64,000 nt of DNA from Linnemannia hyalina (lineage: Eukaryota > Mortierellomycota > Mortierellomycetes > Mortierellales > Mortierellaceae). Below are positions 25,563 through 34,331 of the stretch, in pieces; positions within the stretch are counted from its first letter, which is position 1; every line of letters starts with the position of its first letter. The position numbers and the translations under genes are program-made. The stretch is taken from contig JAHRHY010000020.1 of the NCBI GenBank assembly GCA_019671135.1, forward strand, positions 248,001 to 312,000, in the 5' to 3' direction. Below the pieces are notes generated by a model. The model worked only from the letters and a program-made list of their open reading frames with translations. It did no database searches and was not told the DNA's origin.

Positions 25563-26034
25563 CCGAACAAGCGCGATATCGGAAAGAGGAGCGGGTGTTG
25601 TAGATGGAAAGTGGGAGGATGAATAGGAAGTATGGAAAGGCGAGCAAGCGAATGGATTGAGAGCGAACGAAGTGGAGCAAGAAAGGTAAATGAGGGAGAG
25701 AGAGAGGCGAGAGGGATGAAACAAAGAAAGTGGTAACAAACGCAGAAAGATAAGGCGTGGAGTGACGATAAAACAAAAAAAAGGGTGGGAGTGGTGGCAA
25801 AGGGAAAGAATGGGAGGTGTGGGAGTGAGAAGAAGTGGTTAGGATGGTGAGTGATAAAGTGAAAGGCAGCCTGGGAAAAGGACTGAGAATATTTGTGAGG
25901 AAATAAATGGCTTTAAAAGACTTGGAAATAAGACTCATGGATTCTCTTGTTAGCTTTTCAGCGTGTCATTCAATTCTCAACCTTCACGATACCTTCGCCA
26001 CCAACCCGCCGCATTGACAACGCCCACAGGCGGG
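25563..26034. other. intergenic, purine-rich
   Basis: Purine-rich on the plus strand from 25590 to 25880 (a CT-rich leader if read on minus). Nothing else recognised. Confidence 0.4.
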
Positions 26035-27855
26035 GGTCAGGATCGATGTTCAAGGATCCATCTTTCCCACTATTCGCCACGCTTACACCCATTGTTCGTC
26101 GCAGGAGGCCGCCCACAAGCTCGTTCATAGGCGCATCATGCAACTGGGAACTCAGTAGAGTTCGGTGTTGTACTTTGATGGCAACCCCGCTAAAGAGAAA
26201 GAAGGCGCTCATCAACAACGTGAGAAGGTCCGGCAGGATGCTTCGAAGAAGGCTGAGGAGGAGGTCGATGAGTTTGCGGGACGGGTGGACGCGGGACTTA
26301 GGATCCGAAAACAACATTACATCAACATATACAAGAACCTCAGCAAAGGATTCAAGTGGAAGGACAGCGACAAGGACTCAATGATTAAGTATCTCACGCA
26401 GGAGAACTGCAATGTGGTCCTATCTGCCACCGACGCTGGTGTCAAGATTGCGGAGGACTTTCAGAAGGGTTATATTGTCGTTTCCGTCGATTCTGACTTG
26501 GCGGTTCATCCCCGTATCTCGTTGGTGTGGCGTCCGATATCACAAGGCCGTTTTCTTGAGTACAGGTTGAATAAGGTTTTGGCAGCCCTCGGAGGTTTCA
26601 GCAGGAAACATTTGACGGTTCTCGGAATCGTCCCGCATAACGATTACAACAAGAACATCCATGGACTTGGATGCGCAACCAACTTTGGCTTAGTCAAAGG
26701 TCTACCAGGTACGTTTGTTCAAACTTGCATTTTGAGTTGTTTTTTCTATGGACCAAAAAAAATAATAAAGGCTCGTTGTGCTAAACATTGACAACATTCT
26801 TTCTTATTAGAAGGGGAAATTTCGATGATGGTGGAGAATTATCTTGCGGATCCCAGAGTCGCGCTCAAGAACAAGGCGGCGATCAACTTTGGGACGTCCA
26901 TTAAGGTATTTGGTAGTGGAAAGCAGACGGCTCTTCCACGCTCTGAGCCTGACGCAGATGCACTTTCAGTCGACAAGCTCAAGGCCAAGTTTAACGTCGT
27001 CAAGGACCGACTTGCCCAAAAGACGAAGGCCGATTCGGAAGCGAGGCTTTCGGCGATGAGGTAAAGTTATTCGTTCTTCTTTTTTGTGTCCATTCTTACT
27101 TTGAAATTGCACTTTCTTGCTACGTTGCTGGTATTAATTATAGTGTTATTTGTTTTCGACAGTGCTTCGACCGGCGCTCGTGTGTACCGACACAAGGCGA
27201 GCCAGCAGTTCAACCGGTACAGAGTAATCGACCAACTTCCACCACGGGAGAAGCAGGCTCGCAGGGATAAGAACAGGATCGCTACTGGAGCAACGTCATC
27301 ACAGCAAACGACAGCCTCGACCTCGTTTCGACCCCGATTCTCCTTGAAGTCCCACATAAGGGCTCATCATGAGCCTCCGAGGGCGATGAAGCAGTACACG
27401 CTCAAGCCATGGAAGAGCAAGACCGAAGACCCTGATAACACCCCCACCATGCCAATCAGCGACAATACGAGGAGCCCAAGGTGTCACTACGAGGACCCCG
27501 TCTGCCAGCTGTTGATGTTGATAGGATGACCAAGGCTCAACTGGTCAAAGCCCTTGCCTGAGCACCTTTTTGCAACCCTCGAGATTGGCACTGTTGCCAC
27601 AAGCGTCAGGAGCGCATTGAAGTTCAAGGATGCCACAAAGGATCCGGTGATCGCAGCAAGGATAACGAGGTGGCTGATGAGACGATCAATTAGGAGACTA
27701 ATCGAACCAAGCGGAGATGGCAGCAACTATTCGGCACCTTTATCGACAAAGTCAGGACTGATGGCCCCACTTAATCCAATGATGATGTTGTACAATGGTT
27801 ACCCCTTTTTCGATTTCGCAATTGTGCAAAAGACATATGGATCTGCCAGACGCAA
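26035..27855 (+). pseudogene. PIN/FEN1-like nuclease-fold pseudogene
   Basis: Reads as a 5'-truncated relative of FEN1/XPG-type flap nucleases. Exon pieces are about 26035-26708, 26811-27060 and 27163 onward. Landmarks are RIDVQGSIFPTIRHAYTHC, SSVLYFDGNPAKEKEGAHQQ, GYIVVSVDSDLAVHPRISLV (an acidic VDSD metal-site region) and LGIVPHNDYNKNIHGLGCAT. An in-frame TAG at 26156-26158 lies between the first two landmarks. Frame changes near 27430 and 27558 are needed to continue into VDVDRMTKAQLVKAL and LEIGTVATSVRSAL. The N-terminal start region is missing. It is clearly non-functional as one protein. It runs directly into Gypsy pol sequence. Confidence 0.65.
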
Positions 27856-28270
27856 TAATCAACCAGACAATCGTTTGTTTATTCCTGTCAGGATTCATGG
27901 AGATCAGCACCTTACACTCATCGACACAGGGGCAACACACTCGTTTATCAGCGCCAGAATCGTAAGTCAATATGCAATCCCGGTTAACAAGATGACAGGA
28001 TGCATTGAGTTAGCAGACTCTTCAACCATTCAACGCGTCGGCGAGACCGAGAACGTGGAGGTGGTTTGTGGATCGAACTTGCTTTGCGCACCATACGAGG
28101 TTATTGATCAACAGCATGCCCTTACCGTTGGTATGGATCTCTTTCGTCGGTATGGCTTCAACGTAATAGGACTACCTGATCCAGTCAAGTCACCTGATCG
28201 GTTACCCATGCCTGTCGAAGACGAAAAGCCAACTTTGATGCCTCTTACGATTCCCGAGATCCAAAGGACG
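27856..28270 (+). pseudogene. Ty3/Gypsy pol fragment: aspartic protease region
   Basis: An open frame with the retroviral-type protease active site LIDTGATHSFISARIV, ending EDEKPTLMPLTIPEIQR at 28269. It lacks gag and the 5' LTR; its upstream side is fused to the PIN/FEN1-like relic. It continues at 34332 once the nested insertion is removed: GAG ATC CAA AGG is followed in frame by TGG GAG TTC. Confidence 0.8.
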
Positions 28271-28379
28271 TGTGTCAGAGTATCCACTCTGTATGACTGT
28301 CAGGTGACGGTCACGCATAGGTCATGGATCAAATCCCGCCATGACCACTAATTTCGAGATCCTTCCTTTGCTGACTAAT
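28271..28379. repeat. left part of an LTR-like insert in Gypsy pol
   Basis: Starts TGTGTCAG immediately after the interrupted pol frame and is itself cut at 28379 by the 5.8-kb DDE element. The remainder is at 34181-34331. Total length is about 260 bp. Confidence 0.55.
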
Positions 28380-28874
28380 GGAGGCCTTTCACGTCCAAGT
28401 TATCATATGGTGTTTGTTACATCTCTGTAGATCTCGACAATATCCATAGCGACTATGGGATGAGAATGTATATATGATACCAAGCATATAAGACAACCAT
28501 TGTAACATTTTTTGTTTAACTATCCTACTAAACACCAACCTATTCTCCAAACAACAAAGTCTTCTTATTTTTCGCACACCACACTCTTGAATATGTCCAT
28601 CTACTATTAACCTGTAACCCTCACTGCAAGATTCGCCAGAGTAGTTCTTGTATGTCATCATCTAAAGCACTTGTACTCTCAACTGTATCTTTGGGGCGAA
28701 ATACAGGGGAGAGATTACATTTTAAAAAAACATGTGCTGTCTATTGCTATTTTATTCTGTGTTCTGTTGCCCACTATGAAGAGATATGTCAGTTATGGAA
28801 GTAAACACTCCGTTCCTTGGGCTTTGGATATTTTTTATATGCCTTTTTATATCCTCTGCACATGAAGGGGCCGC
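28380..28874 (+). repeat. left 495-bp direct terminal repeat
   Basis: Begins GGAGGCCTTTCACGTCC and ends ATGAAGGGGCCGC. It matches 33686-34180 base for base as far as I can compare. It contains only short open frames, which are not supported as genes. Confidence 0.9.
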
Positions 28875-29035
28875 TACCGAAAAAAATATAAAAATATATT
28901 TGTATTCTCAACTATGTGCTTGCTATATGATAGATACCATCCTACATGCTGTTGTGTATGCAGTTAAGTATAAGCCTTTTTAAAAAATTGTTATTGTTGG
29001 TTAACGTCATGACAATCCAATACATAAATATTATT

Positions 29036-30319
29036 ATGGATCTAACAAAACACTTCCAACAACTGCTTGATGACCATTGGACTTTCCTCAACGCTGGATG
29101 GCCAACAATTACACCACGTAATAATCATCGTACTGTAAGCAAGGAAATTGGGTATATGCCAGAAATAAAAGAAACCCTAAATCGACGCCTTGGTCCTATT
29201 CCAGTGTACTTCTTTCTTGTTGACATCTGGCCAAAGGTTAAGTATCCTGGTCCATACAAAGAAGTGGAGAAAGGTCTTTTAATGCTCTATCATCTTGTCA
29301 AAGGACTGTCTATGGAAGCAATGGAACCACACATGCCAAAAAGTAGTTTTCATGCAATGCACTCTGTGTTTTATAAGAAAGAATATACTTTGCACAACAA
29401 GTACATCACCAACTGTATTGCAACAATGTTCTCCACAATTAAAATACGCCTATTGTCTGCAAAGGAAAAGAATCCTCCATTATTTAAGCATGTTACATTG
29501 CATCTTGATGGTCATGATACAAGAGCAACATACAAAGGTGAGAGTAGTGCTGATATGTACTCTTACAAGCTGAAAAAGTCTGGATTACGCACACAGGTAG
29601 CAATGGATTGTAATGGCATGGCTTTATTTGTCTCCAAATCTGCATCTTGCAAGAACAATGCTGATGGAACAATGCTGCTTACGATGAAGTTGGACAAGAG
29701 AGTGCATGAGATGGATTGCATTGCTCTCGATGGAGGGTATCCACAGTTCTTAAGGAGGCTTATAGATGAGTCTGATATTCTTAGAGTCCAAAATTTCGCT
29801 CATCCATACCGTAAACAGAAGAACAAGGAACTTACACAGGAAGAAGCGTTATACAATACCACCTTTGGTAGTTTCCGCTCGCAGATGGAATCTCTGTTTG
29901 CAGACCTTGGTTCCACATTTGAGAAACACAACAATCGTACTCCTGTGTTGGTGGATAAGAAACAAACATATAATTTGCAGTTGAAGTTATCTTTGTTACT
30001 CTTAAACATGAAAAAGATGGTTGCTTTGTTGAAGATTTCTGCAGAACCAATTCATACAGCTTGGCTTCGCGAAGGATTCGAGTATCCGACAACAGAGAAC
30101 GACGTTGAGCAACCAATGGGATATGTTGATGTTGGTGCGCTAGTGGAGGATGGAAATACAATGGCACAACTCCAGAACGAATTTCTTGGTATTAAACTTC
30201 ATGGTGATGTTGATGTTGATGAGGACACACCAATGGATCAAGCAGTAATAATGCAACCCGGCCTTTCCATTGAGCTTAGAAGTACGAATCGACAAATGGA
30301 TGTTAATGGTAATCTGTAG
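29036..30319 (+). CDS. DDE transposase (DDE_Tnp_4 / Harbinger-like)
   Basis: An intact single-exon gene of 427 residues from the ATG at 29036. An upstream in-frame ATG at 28946 would add 30 hydrophobic residues and seems less likely. The catalytic triad is visible: HLDGHDTRA (Asp about 158), IALDGGYPQF (Asp about 232) and FGSFRSQMESLFADLG (Glu about 285). The layout matches the DDE_Tnp_4 fold used by PIF/Harbinger-type elements, which cut and rejoin DNA. The N-terminal 120 residues are probably a DNA-binding helical part (IKETLNRR, LLMLYHLVKGLSMEAM). The C-terminus is acidic (GDVDVDEDTPMD). No lesion is seen. Codon use is AT-rich compared with the host genes. Confidence 0.85.
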   Translation: MDLTKHFQQLLDDHWTFLNAGWPTITPRNNHRTVSKEIGYMPEIKETLNRRLGPIPVYFFLVDIWPKVKYPGPYKEVEKGLLMLYHLVKGLSMEAMEPHMPKSSFHAMHSVFYKKEYTLHNKYITNCIATMFSTIKIRLLSAKEKNPPLFKHVTLHLDGHDTRATYKGESSADMYSYKLKKSGLRTQVAMDCNGMALFVSKSASCKNNADGTMLLTMKLDKRVHEMDCIALDGGYPQFLRRLIDESDILRVQNFAHPYRKQKNKELTQEEALYNTTFGSFRSQMESLFADLGSTFEKHNNRTPVLVDKKQTYNLQLKLSLLLLNMKKMVALLKISAEPIHTAWLREGFEYPTTENDVEQPMGYVDVGALVEDGNTMAQLQNEFLGIKLHGDVDVDEDTPMDQAVIMQPGLSIELRSTNRQMDVNGNL

Positions 30320-30950
30320 ACTTATTGCAGGTTTTTAAAAGAATAGACATACATGGCCTATTTAGTCAGCTTTAAGATACGGTATTAACTGCCAAGACGC
30401 TAATATGCACCGGTATCTATTATTAAAAGCCATGGTATTATTGTAGTAGATCGGATGCTATTCTATGCTATTCTACAGCATTCCTTTTTATTTAACAAAG
30501 AGGATAAACACATGTACAAACCTACGTCATAAAATAATACTACATTCTTAACCATTTTTAAACCCCGTCTTTAATGCCAAGCAGTCTTAATAAGCAAGAT
30601 CTACGTCATACGAGGAACACTACATTATTAACCACTTAGATGCCTTTTTAAAACTCTTTTGTTACTAAGCGCCAAGCAGTGCTAATAAGCAAGCGCTATT
30701 AATGTCCATTGTGGCAGTGTTCCTGAATTAGTATAAATAAAGGAGTCCACTTCCCTCTTGCTTAATCTTTATCTAGTAACCAACCAACAATTATCCATAT
30801 CTATACAACCATCCATACCTATACAACCATCTTTTATTGCAATTCTTTATATCAGTGTACTAAGCAGCTGCAATCTACCACACATAAACTGAAAACTCAT
30901 TCACACCCACCATACCACAAGTACAATCCATATTATTCATATCCAAAAAC
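30320..30950. other. AT-rich spacer between the two element genes
   Basis: Contains a duplicated motif: GCCAAGCAGT with TAATAAGCAAG occurs at about 30575-30600 and 30671-30692. Near 30800-30835 ACAACCATCCATA and ATACAACCATC repeats precede the second gene. AGTATAAATAAAGGAG near 30730 is a plausible TATA region for it. Confidence 0.5.
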
Positions 30951-33212
30951 ATGAAGTACGTTCAGCTTACAATCGAGCTCATCACCAAGGCCTTTGAGAC
31001 ATTCTCCTCTAAGAAGGGAGTGGAGTTTAACAAGAAAGATGCAAATAAGATCTTTAAGGCGCTTGATGAGGATGAGGAAGTAGAGAGATACTACTTTTGT
31101 GGAGAAAAGTGCACCAAGTCCAAGCGCAAATGCATGAAGGAAGTTGATGATGAAGGCATGCATTGTTATGTCCACGATCCTGCGCGCAAGTGTCAAGGCA
31201 CAACTATTAAGGGTGCTAATTGTGGTAGTGTAGCCAAACTTGGTCAAACATACTGTGGACGTCATCAAGATCAAGATAGAGGTTATATAAAACGTAGTAA
31301 CAACAACGCACCTGTCGACAAGCGTACCAAGTCTTCCAAGGCTTTAAAGAAGACACATACTTCTAAGTTTGTGTCTTCCGATGACGATATGACTTCCGAG
31401 GATGAAGAACCAAAGAAGCGAAAGAGAAACAAGCAGGAGTCATCGGATGAAGAGCCGTCCGATGATGATGATGAAGAAGATATAATTGCCGTCTCCTTTC
31501 CGTTGAGTCCAAAGGTAGTTGACATAACGTCCAAGAAAAATGTACCACTCGCTAATACATGTATATGGACGCGTTATGCAACTAATCCAGCTTTCCTGTA
31601 TGCAAAAAGCTTTACTGTAAATGGCAAGTACATTATTAGGCTAAAGGAAAAGAATCTCTACATTGCATTGTGTCCACCTAAGCTCATGGGCAAGAATCTC
31701 CCTGCGCCAGAAATATCTGAGAAAGAGGCACGCATATTGGCCAAGATGGGTCTTCAAGAGGCAACTTCAGCAGATGTAGAAAAAATAGAAGAGTCTTCTG
31801 CTGATGAGAATTCTGACGATGATACAGATGATGGTGATACGTCTGATAATGCTGACTCTGACGATGATTCCTCTAAAGATAAAGACTCTGATGATGGCAA
31901 GTCCAATAACAGACCTGATGTAGAATCTGGAGATGATACCTCTAAGGATAACCCTGATGAAAAACTATCTCATAAAAAGCCATCTAAGGATGATGAGAAG
32001 AAGACTTCTCGAAAGAAAAGGCATTCAGAGATGCCCAAAAATGCAGAGCCATCTTCTAATGTAGATGTTTCTAAGGATGAAAAAGATGAACACACATTTG
32101 CACTGGCCACAACGGTGCGTAACATTAGATCAGAGAAAGACATACCACTTGCAAAGGATGGAGGATGGATGGTTCATCCTAATAACGACATGCTTGAGTA
32201 TGCAACTAACTTTACGATGAAGGCTAAGTACATTGTCAAGCTATGTGGAAAGAATACATACGTTGGCCTGTTTACGCTTGATCATCTGCGTGGCGGTGGT
32301 GATGTTCCAGAGATGGATATCTTGGAACGCTCCATGCTTAGCAAGATGAAACTTCAAGAAATGTCTGATGAAGAGAGAAAGATGCTTTTCAACGAGGAGG
32401 TCGAAGTAGAAGAGGAACTACCAGTGGAAGGACCGACAGATATATCCAAGATGAAATGGAAAAGGTTTCACAAGCAGCAATTGGAGTATTCCAAGAATGT
32501 ACTTGTAAATGGAAAGCACATTCTCAAGATCCGCAAGCAAAACATTGTAGTTGGCTTGGTGACTGATGACCACATTAGTGCAGAGAATGTCGACTATGAT
32601 AATCTTAACCAAAAGGAAAAAGAAAAGATCTTCGCTATGGGCTTTAAGCCACAATGGTCTAAGGATAGGTCGACAGAGAAAGGTGAACCGGTAGAAAAAA
32701 TAGATGATGAGGTGCAAGAGTCGAATATTAAGGAAACTTTAGATGAACTTGTAGAAAAAGTAGATGATGAGGTGCAAGAGTCGGATGTTAAGAAAACTCT
32801 AGAAGATGGTGGACCTATGGAAAGCGAAAATGTGAATGCCTCAAGTGTTTACACTACAAAAGACCATCATGATTTTCTGAAGGCAATGGGAGAAGTATAT
32901 AGCAAAATAACAGCTATCGAAGAAGAACTCCGCGAGGAATACGTTTCGGCAGATGGTAATGCAGAAGAAAAAGAACTAATTTTTCACCTAGGTTTGTTGG
33001 AGAAAGATTATTCCAACTACGAAACATGGCACATGGATAAGTTTGGTTCCCGCGAACCACATTCCGATATATTATGTAAGTTTGCAAAAGAAGGATCTAA
33101 CAACAGAAAAACCATAGTGCAAAGTGTATTAGATAGTATTCAAGCCAAAGAGAAAAGTACGATGGAAGAAAAGAAGCCTCTTGAAGTAACATTTGAGACC
33201 GCAGAAGAGTAG
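30951..33212 (+). CDS. large acidic protein with Cys/His cluster and three repeated domains
   Basis: An intact single exon of 753 residues; family not recognised. Residues 48-105 hold two cysteine/histidine clusters (CGEKCTKSKRKC...CYVH and CQGTTIKGANC...CGRH), probably zinc-binding. Three copies of one domain of about 70-85 residues follow (about 187-270, 390-472 and 498-568). Each has a Y/F...NGK[YH]I[IL][RK] strand, KN-x-x-[VI][GA]L, then a Glu-rich helix ending K[MI]...MG[LF]. Acidic Ser/Asp linkers separate them (about 143-178 and 280-385), with basic patches such as KKRKRNK that could be nuclear signals. A 20-residue tandem repeat lies at about 579-619 (VEKIDDEVQES / VEKVDDEVQES). Its place beside a transposase suggests a transposition partner; this is inference. 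Confidence 0.75.
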   Translation: MKYVQLTIELITKAFETFSSKKGVEFNKKDANKIFKALDEDEEVERYYFCGEKCTKSKRKCMKEVDDEGMHCYVHDPARKCQGTTIKGANCGSVAKLGQTYCGRHQDQDRGYIKRSNNNAPVDKRTKSSKALKKTHTSKFVSSDDDMTSEDEEPKKRKRNKQESSDEEPSDDDDEEDIIAVSFPLSPKVVDITSKKNVPLANTCIWTRYATNPAFLYAKSFTVNGKYIIRLKEKNLYIALCPPKLMGKNLPAPEISEKEARILAKMGLQEATSADVEKIEESSADENSDDDTDDGDTSDNADSDDDSSKDKDSDDGKSNNRPDVESGDDTSKDNPDEKLSHKKPSKDDEKKTSRKKRHSEMPKNAEPSSNVDVSKDEKDEHTFALATTVRNIRSEKDIPLAKDGGWMVHPNNDMLEYATNFTMKAKYIVKLCGKNTYVGLFTLDHLRGGGDVPEMDILERSMLSKMKLQEMSDEERKMLFNEEVEVEEELPVEGPTDISKMKWKRFHKQQLEYSKNVLVNGKHILKIRKQNIVVGLVTDDHISAENVDYDNLNQKEKEKIFAMGFKPQWSKDRSTEKGEPVEKIDDEVQESNIKETLDELVEKVDDEVQESDVKKTLEDGGPMESENVNASSVYTTKDHHDFLKAMGEVYSKITAIEEELREEYVSADGNAEEKELIFHLGLLEKDYSNYETWHMDKFGSREPHSDILCKFAKEGSNNRKTIVQSVLDSIQAKEKSTMEEKKPLEVTFETAEE

Positions 33213-33419
33213 ATCAAGAATTTTAAAAACTGTAGATATACCACTTGCACAAATAAAGCTTTTATATATGGAATACACATGTAATATTATCCTCGTCCCT
33301 TCCAATGAGATTCACCAGATATATTACCCATCTTTTTAAAAACTTCCACCATCCTTTGCACAATTTACAATATTTCTTTCTTGATCACAGTGGTGTTTAT
33401 CCACAATCTACTTATATTT

Positions 33420-33690
33420 AACATTACGAAAATTACAATAACTATATCTAATATGTTCTACAATGCATGCACTCTTTATGACATTTATTTTTTCACCATT
33501 GGCATATTTACCAACGATCTGTATAGGAGGCCGCATATCAACAAATATTATAACAATCGTAACTTCCTACAAAGTATGTTACATCAAACATTATAAAAAC
33601 CACGATAACTTCATCTGAGACGTTCCACAATGCATGCACCCTCACCATTATTGCATTACCCATATTTTTTTAAAACATTCACCTAGGAGG
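33420..33690. repeat. two diverged subterminal units ending in TAGGAGG
   Basis: Unit A (about 33420-33530) and unit B (about 33587-33690) share ACATTA, ATAACT.ATCT.A, TTC.ACAATGCATGCAC and a T-rich end, and both finish TAGGAGGCC. The second flows directly into the right 495-bp repeat. They could be transposase-binding subterminal repeats. Confidence 0.6.
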
Positions 33691-34180
33691 CCTTTCACGT
33701 CCAAGTTATCATATGGTGTTTGTTACATCTCTGTAGATCTCGACAATATCCATAGCGACTATGGGATGAGAATGTATATATGATACCAAGCATATAAGAC
33801 AACCATTGTAACATTTTTTGTTTAACTATCCTACTAAACACCAACCTATTCTCCAAACAACAAAGTCTTCTTATTTTTCGCACACCACACTCTTGAATAT
33901 GTCCATCTACTATTAACCTGTAACCCTCACTGCAAGATTCGCCAGAGTAGTTCTTGTATGTCATCATCTAAAGCACTTGTACTCTCAACTGTATCTTTGG
34001 GGCGAAATACAGGGGAGAGATTACATTTTAAAAAAACATGTGCTGTCTATTGCTATTTTATTCTGTGTTCTGTTGCCCACTATGAAGAGATATGTCAGTT
34101 ATGGAAGTAAACACTCCGTTCCTTGGGCTTTGGATATTTTTTATATGCCTTTTTATATCCTCTGCACATGAAGGGGCCGC
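33686..34180 (+). repeat. right 495-bp direct terminal repeat
   Basis: Same orientation and sequence as 28380-28874; offset 5306 bp. It ends GGGGCCGC, followed by AATCAAGG of the interrupted LTR-like insert. Confidence 0.9.
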
Positions 34181-34331
34181 AATCAAGGATCCTAGAAACC
34201 TCTAGAAGCCATTCTGGCTTCTGTCACACATATAAATAGTATAGTCATCCATCGTAGTCTAGTTCCACAGTTTATAACTCACTCCATTTATTAAACACAG
34301 CCCTCCACAATACAAGCCAAACCTTGTCACA
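34181..34331. repeat. right part of the LTR-like insert in Gypsy pol
   Basis: Holds a TATA-like ACATATAAATAG at about 34228 and ends CCTTGTCACA. With 28271-28379 it forms an element with TGTG...CACA ends. AGGTG follows it and AGGACG precedes the left part, consistent with a diverged 5-bp target duplication. Confidence 0.55.

Larger units (their letters stand above)
28380..34180 (+). mobile_element. 5.8-kb two-gene DDE element with 495-bp direct terminal repeats
   Basis: The element is bounded by direct repeats at 28380-28874 and 33686-34180 that I read as identical over all 495 bp. The internal 4.8 kb is markedly AT-richer than its surroundings. It carries a DDE transposase gene and a large acidic protein gene on the same strand. 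The insertion sits inside an LTR-like insert, which sits inside a Gypsy pol gene. AAT is present immediately outside both ends (28377-28379 and 34181-34183), a possible 3-bp target duplication. The outermost bases of the repeat are imperfectly inverted (12 of the first 18 match). DDE elements normally have inverted, not long direct, termini, so the architecture is unusual. Repeat identity suggests a recent event. Confidence 0.8.

Noticed and set aside
28389..28865. Open frames inside the 495-bp repeats (and mirrored at 33695-34171) as genes
   Set aside because: They are identical because the repeats are identical, are short, differ in strand, and have no protein-like pattern or start context.
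30951..33212. A giant-virus integration, suggested by AT richness and the Cys/His clusters
   Set aside because: Only two genes are present, one a DDE transposase, and no viral hallmark (capsid, polymerase, packaging ATPase) is seen.
28380..34180. The whole element as an ordinary LTR retrotransposon
   Set aside because: The internal genes are a DDE transposase and an acidic Cys-rich protein; there is no reverse transcriptase, primer binding site or polypurine tract inside.
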